Shown here: positions 5,026 to 12,043 of the stretch, piece after piece
Position numbering within the stretch: the stretch's first letter is position 1
Layout: the number at the start of each line of letters is the position of its first letter
Source of the DNA: Parvularculaceae bacterium UBA4496
GTDB taxonomy: Bacteria > Pseudomonadota > Alphaproteobacteria > Caulobacterales > Parvularculaceae
Reading direction: 5' to 3'
Length of the DNA stretch: 12,043 bases
Assembly: GCA_002388885.1 (NCBI GenBank)
Contig: DGNI01000096.1
Coordinates: forward strand, 587-12,629
Program-made: the position numbers and the translations under genes
Notes under the pieces: generated by a model
Databases searched by the model: none
The model's input: only the letters and a program-made list of their open reading frames with translations
What the model was told of the DNA's origin: nothing

Positions 5026-7434
5026 TTAGAATCGCACCTCGACAGTACCCATAACGCGGCGAGGATCGCCGAAAAAGGCTGTCTGCACGCCCGTTGTGCC
5101 AAGAGGCGTATTCCCTAGCTCTGGTACCGCCGTGACAAAGTCATAACCGGCCACGATGTACCGCTTATCGGTTAGGTTCGACCCATGTACTGACAGCCGC
5201 AGGTCTCCATCAGCAGATGTCCAGTATATTCCGGCGTTCAACAGCGCGTATTGCTCCTGATCGAGCGCGGGAATCCGATAGCCGAACTGATGGGTCAGGC
5301 TGCGGTAGGAGACAGATGTATAGATGCCGAAGTCGCCGTCATGCCCAAAAAGAGACTTGGGTTTGGCGTAGGTCAGCTGATTGAACGCCGTGATCTTGGG
5401 CGTGTTTTGAAAGACGACGATTGTGTCGGCGATGTTTGCGCCAGTGCGCCCGATAAACTCGTCGAATTCAGGCTTAATGTAGCCAAGCGAGAACTGATAA
5501 TTCAGGGAATCGCCCTGCTTGATCATATCTTCGCCAAGGGTCGCAACGCCTTCCAATTCGAGACCATAGAGCGTCGCTTTCGCAGCGTTTGTCGTCACGC
5601 CGGCGAAAGTTTCAGCGACGCCATCCATGTCGGCGTCGATGCCGACCGAACCAGGCACTTGCACGTCTTTGTAGTCAGAATAGAAAAGCGCAAGGCTCGA
5701 ACGGAAACGTCCGTCAAAAAAGTTGTTTTTCCAGCCGATCTCATAGGTGTCGACTTCCTCCGGCTCGAACTGGCAGAAAGCGATTTGATCATCGACGTCG
5801 GTCGCGCCGGTCATGCCGTCGCCGTCGAGGTCCGGGGCCGCATTGGCGCCGCAGCGCGGATCAAAACTGCCGCCCTTGAACCCTTGCGAATAGGAAGCGT
5901 AAAGCGTGTGCTCGGCGGACGGCTCCCAGGTGATGCTGGCCCGCGGGCTGAAGTCACTAAAATTCGCAGTCGCATCAATATCTGCGTCGACAAGATCCGG
6001 GGCACGATCCGGTCCGCCGAAAGCAGGTGAAAATCCTGCGGAGAAAAACCGGACGCGCAGGAGGTCCATGGAACGCTCGTCCTCGGTATATCGGCCGCCA
6101 ACCGAAACAGAAAGCGTATCGGTCACATCGTAAGAAAAGTCTCCGAAGATTGACCACGTTGATGTTTCGACGTCACTCGACGTAAAGGCATTCACGCCCG
6201 GGAACATTAAGAGCTCGGCTGTTTCATCAAGCACCACATCGAACTCGGTGAGCCCGCTCGCGTCGAGGTAATAAAAACCTATAAGGCCGTTTATGCGGTC
6301 GCCTGAATAAAGAATCTGGAATTCTTCGCTGAACTGATCGTTCACATAGCGCCCCGGGACATCCAGATCCACCAGCGGCAGTGAATCAAAATCAATCGGC
6401 CCTTCGGAGGTATCTTCCCGGTACGACAGAATGTTCTTCAGCGTGATATTCTCATTGACGTTCCACTCAATAACCCCGGAGAGGCCTTTCGCAACGACGC
6501 TTTGCGTCGGCGTGTTAAGTCCTGAGCGTGTGTCATAAACGTTGGAAAGAACGGGGTATTCGACGGCCGGCATTTCAGAAACGTCGGTGAACGGAAGCAG
6601 CCGGTGGCCCTGTTTCGGATTGGAGTTATCGTCAGTCCAGTCACCGGTGATGCGGATTGAGAAATCGCTTGTTGGATTCCATTCAAGCGCCAGACGCCCG
6701 CCCAGCAAATCCTTGTCGTAATTGTCGAGGCCGTTAATAAGGTTTTCGCCGAAACCATTACGGCTCATATAGGCGATTGTCCCGCCGAGCAGCAGTTCGC
6801 CGGCTGCTGAATCGCTCGTCGCCAGCGGTAAATTGAACGTGCCGATGGCGTCAAACTGGCCGTAGGTTCCGCCCGTCAGCCGCAACTTCGCAAAAGGCTC
6901 GTCGCTCAATCGACGCGTCACGTATTTTACTGCGCCGCCGATTGTGTTCCGGCCGTAAAGCGTTCCTTGCGGGCCCCTCAAAATCTCAATCCGCTCAACG
7001 TCATATATATCAAGAAGCGCTGCTTGCGGACGGTTGAGATAAACATCGTCAATGTAAATACCGACGCCTGCCTCAAAACCGGAAACCGGGTCCTGCTGGC
7101 CGATGCCGCGAATGAACGCCGTCAATGTTGTATTCGTGGCGCGGGACGTTTTTAGCGTCACGTTTGGTGTAAATGCTTCAATATCCGTCAGATCGACGGC
7201 GCCAAGGTTATCGAGCTCATCTCCACTGAACGCGGAAACCGCCAGAGGAACGTCCTGCAGGCTTTCCTCCCGGCGCCGCGCAGTAACGACGATCCGGTCG
7301 CCGCCCGCTTCGGACGCGCTGTCCTGCGCGGCCGCCGTTCCCGCCCCTGCTGAAAGAGAGATTGTTGAGCAAAACGCCAGCAACGCGGCCTTGCCGCCAA
7401 ATGCGCAGAACGCAGCCCTGAAATGGTTCGCCAT
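5026..7434 (-). CDS. TonB-dependent outer-membrane receptor
   Basis: An 802-residue outer-membrane receptor for TonB-driven uptake. A signal peptide (1-36) ends AGTAAA before QDS. The TonB box region is DRIVVTARRREE (about 46-57). The plug follows to about 172, including FIRGIGQQDP, GVGIYIDDVYL and the conserved RIEILRGPQGTLYGRNTIGGAV. The rest is a beta barrel ending VEVRF, with the C-terminal Phe expected for BAM recognition. A predicted barrel loop holds DLDGDG (535-540) framed by Cys528 and Cys554, and a second calcium-type motif DADMDG is at 600-605. I start it at ATG 7434 because GGGAGG lies 6 bases upstream and the signal peptide begins there; the frame stays open to an ATG at 7533. 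It resembles the large receptor group of sphingomonads and relatives. The ligand is unknown. It lies downstream of the AraC gene and upstream of the hydrolase. Confidence 0.95.
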   Translation of the reverse strand: MANHFRAAFCAFGGKAALLAFCSTISLSAGAGTAAAQDSASEAGGDRIVVTARRREESLQDVPLAVSAFSGDELDNLGAVDLTDIEAFTPNVTLKTSRATNTTLTAFIRGIGQQDPVSGFEAGVGIYIDDVYLNRPQAALLDIYDVERIEILRGPQGTLYGRNTIGGAVKYVTRRLSDEPFAKLRLTGGTYGQFDAIGTFNLPLATSDSAAGELLLGGTIAYMSRNGFGENLINGLDNYDKDLLGGRLALEWNPTSDFSIRITGDWTDDNSNPKQGHRLLPFTDVSEMPAVEYPVLSNVYDTRSGLNTPTQSVVAKGLSGVIEWNVNENITLKNILSYREDTSEGPIDFDSLPLVDLDVPGRYVNDQFSEEFQILYSGDRINGLIGFYYLDASGLTEFDVVLDETAELLMFPGVNAFTSSDVETSTWSIFGDFSYDVTDTLSVSVGGRYTEDERSMDLLRVRFFSAGFSPAFGGPDRAPDLVDADIDATANFSDFSPRASITWEPSAEHTLYASYSQGFKGGSFDPRCGANAAPDLDGDGMTGATDVDDQIAFCQFEPEEVDTYEIGWKNNFFDGRFRSSLALFYSDYKDVQVPGSVGIDADMDGVAETFAGVTTNAAKATLYGLELEGVATLGEDMIKQGDSLNYQFSLGYIKPEFDEFIGRTGANIADTIVVFQNTPKITAFNQLTYAKPKSLFGHDGDFGIYTSVSYRSLTHQFGYRIPALDQEQYALLNAGIYWTSADGDLRLSVHGSNLTDKRYIVAGYDFVTAVPELGNTPLGTTGVQTAFFGDPRRVMGTVEVRF

Positions 7435-7440
7435 GATACG

Positions 7441-7446
7441 CCTCCC
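7441..7446 (-). promoter_or_regulatory. Ribosome binding site that sets the receptor start
   Basis: GGGAGG on the minus strand, 6 bases before ATG 7434, is the strongest Shine-Dalgarno of the minus-strand block. It selects the start that gives a proper signal peptide, over the ATG at 7533 that would add 33 residues without secretion features. Confidence 0.8.
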
Positions 7447-7571
7447 AACGTGATTGTTAGTTCTGATTTTTCTTGAGGCTATGCTTTCCAAAGGTGTCGC
7501 ATAATGACGCCATGGCTCATGGAAAGTGTACAATTTCGCTCACGCCCGCGCAAAGCAGATGCAATCTTCCT

Positions 7572-8639
7572 TTACTTTTCAGCGTTTCGGCGCAATCGGG
7601 CTTCCCGGACATACGCTTTGGGCGTTAACCCATTCCAGTCCTTGAACGCGCGGTTGAAGGCGCGGAATTCTGAAAATCCAAGCGCGTCCGAAACGTCTGC
7701 AACGGATTTCTCACTCAGTAATAGTCTTTGCGCTGTTTCATTGAGCACCTCACGGCGCAGTTCGCGGAAACTGACGCTTTCCTGACCAAGCCGGCGGCGC
7801 AAGGTGGCGACGCTCACATTCATTTGCGCCGCAACGTCAGCCTGCTCAACAACGCCGCGCGAAAGAGCATCCCGAACGAGACTGCTGGTTGATTTCGGCG
7901 CTTCGCGGCCTGCCTTGCGGCCGGCGACAACCTCGACAATTTTTTGATAAACGGCATTTGACGTCAGTGCTTCCGGCGACGGCATGACAATTGGCCGTAA
8001 TGATGTTTCAAGGTCGAATGATAAACGGTAGTTTTCGGCCCCGAACCTAATTGGCGCATCCCAATAACCGAGATGCGCGCAGTCGCCGCCGGGCGACGTC
8101 CGGCGAATGAAGATGCTTTTGACCGCATGCTTCGCCGATGGCGATACGATCATCAGTATGCAATGCAAAAATATGAGAACACACTCAATCGAGAAATAAA
8201 TGTACTCAGTCGCTTGTGAATTCACGTAAGGAAAATCGCGGTCGTTGATGATGATATCGACCGACGCACGGCGTTTCACGACGGAATTATACTGTCCACC
8301 ATGCAGCATATTATAGGACCGGGCGACAACGCGCATGACTTCATAGAGATTTTCACAGTCATGGACGTTTTGCAGGACAAAGTCGGTGCTGCCGGAAAGA
8401 AGCTGGCGCGAAGACAGATGAACGGTTTCGTCGCCGAACAGGATCGATAGCCGGTTCTGTAACCGGTAGTAATCAGCCAATGAAATCCTTTCGGGGCCTG
8501 ACGCATCGGCCAGGTTCGGCGGTAAATTTAACGATTTCAGCAAAGCCTCAATATCTATTTCGGCCTCGAGCGCCTGAGCAAGCAAAGGGTCGATCCGCGT
8601 ACGCGACACCGCGATGGCCTGTTCTGAAACCGCATTCAT
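7572..8639 (-). CDS. AraC-family transcriptional regulator with arabinose-binding-like N-terminal domain
   Basis: A 355-residue cytoplasmic DNA-binding regulator. Residues 17-215 resemble the ligand-sensing domain found in one AraC subgroup (Arabinose_bd, PF12625). Residues 250-350 form the AraC DNA-binding domain with two helix-turn-helix units: VEQADVAAQMNVSVATLRRRL (264-284) and SVADVSDALGFSEFRAFNRAFKDWNGLTPKAY (312-343). The second carries the classic AraC signature. I chose ATG 8639, which gives the usual subgroup length. The frame is open to ATG 8747, but those 36 extra residues look unlike a domain and would use up most of the promoter gap. The Shine-Dalgarno is weak at both. Its gene is 137 bases upstream of the TonB receptor in the same direction, making it the likely local regulator. 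It diverges from rmlB. Confidence 0.92.
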   Translation of the reverse strand: MNAVSEQAIAVSRTRIDPLLAQALEAEIDIEALLKSLNLPPNLADASGPERISLADYYRLQNRLSILFGDETVHLSSRQLLSGSTDFVLQNVHDCENLYEVMRVVARSYNMLHGGQYNSVVKRRASVDIIINDRDFPYVNSQATEYIYFSIECVLIFLHCILMIVSPSAKHAVKSIFIRRTSPGGDCAHLGYWDAPIRFGAENYRLSFDLETSLRPIVMPSPEALTSNAVYQKIVEVVAGRKAGREAPKSTSSLVRDALSRGVVEQADVAAQMNVSVATLRRRLGQESVSFRELRREVLNETAQRLLLSEKSVADVSDALGFSEFRAFNRAFKDWNGLTPKAYVREARLRRNAEK

Positions 8640-8808
8640 ATCTTGCCAAACATTAACCCTGTTATCGGCGCATGGCCGAGCTGAGCGCGCAGTCCGGTTC
8701 AAAGCCGATTTATTAACCTTGCGGCTATGAACCCGGGCCGTCTCCATGTTACGACCCGCTGCGGCGCAAAATTTGCTGTATTCATATCTGGATTAGCGGG
8801 AGTTTTCC
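8640..8808. promoter_or_regulatory. Divergent control region between the AraC-type gene and rmlB
   Basis: This 169-base gap must hold the promoters of both transcription units. I see no convincing -35/-10 pair. It contains a direct repeat ATTAACCYTG at 8652-8661 and 8712-8721, exactly 60 bases apart, and a palindrome GCAAAATTTGC at 8766-8776. GGGAG ahead of ATG 8809 is a good Shine-Dalgarno for rmlB. Confidence 0.5.
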
Positions 8809-9864
8809 ATGCGGCTCATGGTTACCGGCGGCGCCGGCTTTATCGGATCGGCAGTTGTTCGCCAGGCGATCGACAATGGCGACGTTGTCTTGAACGTCGA
8901 TAAGCTTACCTACGCCGCCAATCTTGAAAACGTTGCGAGCGTCGCAGACAGCGACCGGTATCATTTCGCACAGAAAGATATCTGCGACCTGCCGGCAATG
9001 GCGGCGCTGATGGAAGAGTTCAAACCGGACGCGGTCATGAATCTTGCGGCGGAGACCCATGTGGACCGGTCCATCGACGGCCCTGGCGCGTTTATTCAGA
9101 CTAACATCATCGGCGCCTACGCACTCCTCGAAGCCGCGCGCGGATATGTGGAATCCAGCGCTGCGCCTGAGCGCTTCCGGTTTCACCACATTTCGACAGA
9201 CGAGGTTTACGGGTCGCTCGGGCCCACGGGCGAGTTCACGGAAACCTCCCCTTATCAGCCAAACTCGCCCTATTCGGCCGCAAAGGCCTCGTCCGACATG
9301 CTCGCTCGCGCATGGCGCGAGACATTCGGCCTGCCGGTAGTGGTGACAAACTGCTCGAACAATTACGGACCCTACCAGTTTCCGGAAAAACTGATCCCCG
9401 TTGTCATTATCGCCGCGCTTGAGGGCCGGACAATTCCGATTTACGGCAAGGGCGATAACATTCGCGACTGGCTCTATGTTGAAGACCACGCTGACGCGTT
9501 GTTGCTCTGTGCACGCGAAGGCAAACCCGGCGAGACATATAATATCGGCGGACGCGCCGAGAGAACAAACCTCGACCTCGTGAAAATGATCTGCGCGATC
9601 CTTGACGATGAGTTGCCTGCTTCCACATACAAGCCGCATGATGGCCTGATTGAATTCGTCGCTGACCGGCCCGGCCATGATCACCGATACGCAATCAACT
9701 GCGACAAAATCGAACGCGAACTTGGATGGACGCCCGCCCAGTCGATCAATGAAGGCATGCGTAGAACGGTGCGCTGGTATCTCGATAATCGCAACTGGTG
9801 GGATGCCATCAGAAATCGCGGCTTTGACGTCGCTGCGCGGCAGGGGCTCCGCAAGAAAGGCTGA
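8809..9864 (+). CDS. rmlB: dTDP-glucose 4,6-dehydratase
   Basis: Converts dTDP-D-glucose to dTDP-4-keto-6-deoxy-D-glucose, the second step of dTDP-L-rhamnose synthesis, in the cytoplasm using bound NAD+. The 351-residue protein is a normal extended SDR. The nucleotide-binding TGGAGFIGS is at 6-14, [11 protein letters not shown] at 79-89, the catalytic TDE at 130-132 in HISTDEVYG, and the YSAAK pair Tyr155/Lys159. [14 protein letters not shown] (184-197) and [13 protein letters not shown] (215-227) are characteristic of RmlB. The start at ATG 8809 has GGGAG upstream and the Rossmann motif begins at once. It is the first gene of the rmlBDA set; rmlD starts 6 bases after its stop. Confidence 0.97.
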   Translation: MRLMVTGGAGFIGSAVVRQAIDNGDVVLNVDKLTYAANLENVASVADSDRYHFAQKDICDLPAMAALMEEFKPDAVMNLAAETHVDRSIDGPGAFIQTNIIGAYALLEAARGYVESSAAPERFRFHHISTDEVYGSLGPTGEFTETSPYQPNSPYSAAKASSDMLARAWRETFGLPVVVTNCSNNYGPYQFPEKLIPVVIIAALEGRTIPIYGKGDNIRDWLYVEDHADALLLCAREGKPGETYNIGGRAERTNLDLVKMICAILDDELPASTYKPHDGLIEFVADRPGHDHRYAINCDKIERELGWTPAQSINEGMRRTVRWYLDNRNWWDAIRNRGFDVAARQGLRKKG

Positions 9865-9870
9865 GGGCGA

Positions 9871-10728
9871 ATGCGCACTCTCGTTTTCGGCAAGAATGGG
9901 CAGGTCGCACGCGCGTTAAGCTGCATGGCAAGCGGCGCAGACGAGTTCATATTCCTTGGCCGCGATCAGGCAGACCTGATGAGTGCGGGCGCCGCGCGTG
10001 ATGCTATTGCGGAGTATCATCCGGACGCCGTCATCAACGCTGCCGCCTATACCGCTGTCGACAACGCCGAAAGTGACAAGGATTCGGCGCACCGCCTGAA
10101 CGCCGGTGCTGTCGCCGAAATGGCCGCCGCCTGCGCCAATATAAATGTGCATTTCATCCATGTTTCCACTGATTATGTCTTCGACGGAAATGGAGATGAA
10201 CGCCTCACCGAAACGGCGCGTGCCAAACCACTGAATGTGTATGGAAAAACCAAACTCGATGGAGAGGTGGCGGCGCTGGACGCCAATCCCGGCGTAATCA
10301 TCCTGCGCACGTCATGGGTTTTTTCAGAGTACGGTTCGAATTTCGTCAAAACCATGTTGCGGCTTGCTAAAGACAAAAGCGAGCTTTCAATCGTCTCTGA
10401 CCAGATTGGCGGGCCAACCGATGCACATGACATAGCCTCAGCGCTTTTGGCCATCGCAGGCAAGAAAAACCGCGGCGGCCCCGGCGCAGGCGTCTATCAT
10501 TTTCAAGGAGCGCCAGCCGTCAGCTGGGCGGACTTCGCAATGAAAATTTTCGAAATCGCCGGCGCAACCATTACAATCAATAAAATCAAAACGTCCGAAT
10601 ATCCGACACCAGCGCGCCGCCCGCTCAACTCGATACTCGACTGCGCGAAACTCGAGCGCGATTTCGGCATCGGTCAGCCGGACTGGCGCATCGGCTTAAG
10701 GCGCGTTATGGCAGCTTTGAATAAATAA
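9871..10728 (+). CDS. rmlD: dTDP-4-dehydrorhamnose reductase
   Basis: Catalyses the last step to dTDP-L-rhamnose, the NAD(P)H-dependent reduction of dTDP-4-keto-L-rhamnose. The protein has 285 residues, normal for the family. Motifs are GKNGQVA (7-13) for the nucleotide, VINAAAYTAVDNAE (54-67), STDYVFDG (99-106), the catalytic YGKTK (Tyr124/Lys128), ILRTSWVFSEYGSNFVKTM (144-162) and RRPLNSILD (249-257). All are typical RmlD signatures. The start ATG is 6 bases after the rmlB TGA, with GAGGGCGA as a probable Shine-Dalgarno overlapping that stop. Translation is probably linked to rmlB. It needs the RmlC epimerase product as substrate, and rmlC is not in the window. Confidence 0.96.
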   Translation: MRTLVFGKNGQVARALSCMASGADEFIFLGRDQADLMSAGAARDAIAEYHPDAVINAAAYTAVDNAESDKDSAHRLNAGAVAEMAAACANINVHFIHVSTDYVFDGNGDERLTETARAKPLNVYGKTKLDGEVAALDANPGVIILRTSWVFSEYGSNFVKTMLRLAKDKSELSIVSDQIGGPTDAHDIASALLAIAGKKNRGGPGAGVYHFQGAPAVSWADFAMKIFEIAGATITINKIKTSEYPTPARRPLNSILDCAKLERDFGIGQPDWRIGLRRVMAALNK

Positions 10729-10737
10729 GGAAAAGCC

Positions 10738-11604
10738 ATGAAAGGCATCATTCTCGCCGGCGGTTCAGGCACGCGGCTTTACCCGGTCACGCGCAGCGTT
10801 TCCAAGCAATTAACGCCGATTTACGACAAGCCGATGATTTATTATCCGCTAAGCGTCCTCATGCTGGCGGGCATTCGCGATATTCTGGTTATCACGACGC
10901 CAGAGGATAAAGAGTCATTCGAGAGGCTTTTGGGCGATGGCGCGGAATGGGGCGTCAATATCAGTTACGCCGTACAGCCGAGCCCGGACGGCCTTGCGCA
11001 GGCGTTCATCATCGGCGAAGAATTCATCGCGGGAGATAAATGCGCGCTCGTTCTTGGCGACAACATCTTTTATGGTCAGGGTCTGACGAAACATCTGCGT
11101 GACGCCGCCGCACTGAAATCGGGCGCCGAAATTTTCGCCTATCAAGTTACCGATCCGCAGCGATACGGCGTCGTCGAGTTCGACAAGAATGGCGGCGTTA
11201 TTTCCATCGAAGAAAAGCCTGAAAAGCCAAAATCCAATTACGCGGCTACGGGTCTTTATTTTTACGACGAAACCGTGGTCGAACGTGCGAAAAAGGTAAA
11301 CCCGTCAGCCCGCGGCGAGCTTGAGATCACAACGCTCAATGAGATGTATCTCAACGACGGCGCCTTAAGGACCCAAGTGCTTGGCCGCGGCTTTGCTTGG
11401 CTCGACACAGGAACGCACGAATCCCTCCTCGAAGCGGCGCATTTTGTTCAGACGATCGAAGCGCGACAGGGACTAAAAATTTCCTGCCCCGAAGAAATCG
11501 CTTTCCGTTCGGGATTTATTGATCGTGAACAGCTTAAAAAACTTGCCGAGCCGCTGAAGAAAAACCAGTACGGACAATATTTGCTGCGTCTTGCGGGCGA
11601 ATAA
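10738..11604 (+). CDS. rmlA: Glucose-1-phosphate thymidylyltransferase
   Basis: Makes dTDP-glucose from dTTP and glucose-1-phosphate, the first committed step of the rhamnose pathway and commonly feedback-inhibited by dTDP-rhamnose. The length of 288 residues is standard for the short RmlA type. Seen are [13 protein letters not shown] (6-18), [17 protein letters not shown] (22-38), [11 protein letters not shown] (80-90), the metal-binding GDN with Asp108 (107-109), [20 protein letters not shown] (158-177), GELEITTLN (193-201) and [10 protein letters not shown] (221-230, with the second metal Asp223). A strong AAGGA precedes ATG 10738, 9 bases after the rmlD stop. It is the last gene of the tight rmlBDA set; a 426-base gap follows. 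Confidence 0.97.
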   Translation: MKGIILAGGSGTRLYPVTRSVSKQLTPIYDKPMIYYPLSVLMLAGIRDILVITTPEDKESFERLLGDGAEWGVNISYAVQPSPDGLAQAFIIGEEFIAGDKCALVLGDNIFYGQGLTKHLRDAAALKSGAEIFAYQVTDPQRYGVVEFDKNGGVISIEEKPEKPKSNYAATGLYFYDETVVERAKKVNPSARGELEITTLNEMYLNDGALRTQVLGRGFAWLDTGTHESLLEAAHFVQTIEARQGLKISCPEEIAFRSGFIDREQLKKLAEPLKKNQYGQYLLRLAGE

Positions 11605-11778
11605 TCACTTTTTCGGCGTGTGGATCCCGCATTCGGTTATCGCCTGCCCTGCCCATCGGCCGGGGCGGGCGCCGTTTTCATCGATGACTTTCGACGTACA
11701 CGGCATACAGTCGACCGAAAAATATCCCTGCCCCACCTGCCGCATGAGCGATGATTGCAGGCGCATCCCGGTCTGCAT
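11605..11778 (-). CDS. Possible 57-residue Cys-containing small protein
   Basis: An open frame from ATG 11778 to a TGA that abuts the rmlA stop in convergent orientation. A second in-frame ATG is at 11766. The middle reads YFSVDCMPCTSKVIDENG, with a CxxC pair, and a third Cys occurs near the end (TECGIHTPKK). Third codon positions are GC-rich, as in the neighbours. Against it: no clear Shine-Dalgarno, and an overlapping plus-strand frame of similar composition is also open (11591-11851). I do not recognise a family. It could be a real small protein, a gene remnant or chance. Confidence 0.28.
   Translation of the reverse strand: MQTGMRLQSSLMRQVGQGYFSVDCMPCTSKVIDENGARPGRWAGQAITECGIHTPKK
11648..11678 (+). 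terminator. Possible terminator after rmlA
   Basis: CCTGCCC (11648-11654) can pair with GGGCGGG (11663-11669, one G:U) around an 8-base loop. An overlapping 4-bp alternative, CGGC 11657-11660 with GCCG 11671-11674, is followed directly by TTTT. It lies 44 bases past the rmlA stop. The T run is short, so this is a weak call, and it overlaps the possible small minus-strand ORF. Confidence 0.3.
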
Positions 11779-12030
11779 AAAGGGCGTTCAGCCGCCCTAC
11801 CCTTCATCAATCGCCGTCAATGATTTTCCCGCCTGTTTTTCCGTCCCTTAGCCGGTTTCCGGCCACATCTTATAGGAGCTAAGGCGGCGCCGGGTGCGCC
11901 GTCAATACGACGCCGAAACAAGAGCCCTACCTCGGGGGTTGCACAAAACGCCCCCGGGGCACTAAGACAGCGCCAACGAGCTTTTTCTCGCGATTAAGCG
12001 AACGCGGTTTTCTTGAAAATAGGAAGATTT
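11779..12030 (+). promoter_or_regulatory. Hairpin-rich leader region upstream of the next gene
   Basis: No convincing gene is seen in these 252 bases. They hold three plus-strand hairpins. GCCGG/CCGGC (11851-11863) has a 3-base loop. CGGCGC/GCGCCG has a 5-base loop, at about 11885-11901. A strong 9-bp stem CCTCGGGGG (11930-11938) with CCCCCGGGG (11951-11959), one G:U, has a 12-base loop. AGGAAGA just before 12031 is a good Shine-Dalgarno. No confident -35/-10 pair was found. A 5'-UTR control element is possible but unproven. Confidence 0.35.
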
Positions 12031-12043
12031 ATGAAAATCCTTG
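12031..12043 (+). CDS. Start of next gene, only four codons visible
   Basis: ATG AAA ATC CTT (Met-Lys-Ile-Leu) begins 7 bases after an AGGAAG Shine-Dalgarno and runs off the right edge. The good ribosome site and an MKIL start support a real gene, but the product cannot be told. Its place after rmlBDA makes a polysaccharide-related role plausible, including the missing rmlC, but this is only context. Confidence 0.6.

Noticed and set aside
5251..6030. Plus-strand open frame of 259 codons opposite the TonB receptor
   Set aside because: It is the shadow of a well-supported receptor gene, with no ribosome site or domain.
7435..7533. N-terminal extension of the TonB receptor to ATG 7533
   Set aside because: The extra 33 residues lack secretion features, would cover most of the promoter gap, and ignore the strong GGGAGG site at 7441-7446.
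8640..8747. Longer AraC-type protein starting at ATG 8747
   Set aside because: It adds 36 residues of unlikely composition and leaves little promoter space; ATG 8639 gives the usual length.
8766..8776. Palindrome GCAAAATTTGC upstream of rmlB as an operator
   Set aside because: It is short, AT-centred and single; chance is a fair explanation without conservation data.
8782..9684. Minus-strand open frame of 300 codons opposite rmlB
   Set aside because: rmlB carries all family motifs on the plus strand; the reverse frame has no recognisable domain.
11591..11851. Plus-strand open frame of 86 codons after rmlA
   Set aside because: It starts inside the rmlA end without a ribosome site, and I recognise no family; the opposite-strand frame is at least as plausible.

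Overview
The window looks like a chromosomal segment of a Gram-negative alphaproteobacterium, probably a marine or oligotrophic lineage near the Hyphomonadales, Parvularculales or sphingomonads; I cannot resolve the genus. The basis is a FYDLN_acid gene (a family typical of Alphaproteobacteria), the aroA-cmk order, a class II-like EPSP synthase, GC-rich third codon positions, and a TonB-dependent receptor beside a spinster-type MFS transporter.

Layout. (1) Positions 1-1802, minus strand: aroA followed by the start of cmk, which runs off the left edge. (2) Positions 1912-2525, plus strand: a FYDLN_acid zinc-ribbon and poly-Asp protein, then tRNA-Ala(GGC). A perfect hairpin lies just before the tRNA, and a nested fold of about 96 nt rich in CTTCG/CGAAG words begins one base after its CCA. 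(3) Positions 2674-8639, minus strand: an AraC-family regulator, a TonB-dependent outer-membrane receptor, a membrane-anchored alpha/beta hydrolase and a spinster-type MFS transporter. All four face the same way, and the last two abut with no gap. (4) Positions 8809-11604, plus strand: rmlB, rmlD and rmlA of dTDP-L-rhamnose synthesis, tightly packed and diverging from the AraC gene. No rmlC is visible. (5) Positions 11605-12043: a 426-base gap with hairpins and a possible 57-codon minus-strand ORF, then the first codons of another plus-strand gene at 12031.

How the genes fit together. The minus-strand block reads as a regulated uptake system. The receptor would bring an unknown compound across the outer membrane, the anchored hydrolase could cleave it at the inner membrane, and the MFS protein could carry it or a product across the inner membrane. 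The AraC-type protein is a likely controller. The substrate cannot be read from the sequence. The rml block supplies most of the route to dTDP-rhamnose for surface polysaccharide. The gene at 12031 may continue that cluster.

Most of the window is ordinary in gene content. The points most worth a second look are the four-gene uptake locus, the Cys-framed calcium-type motif in its receptor, the nested structure beside the tRNA, and the gap after rmlA.
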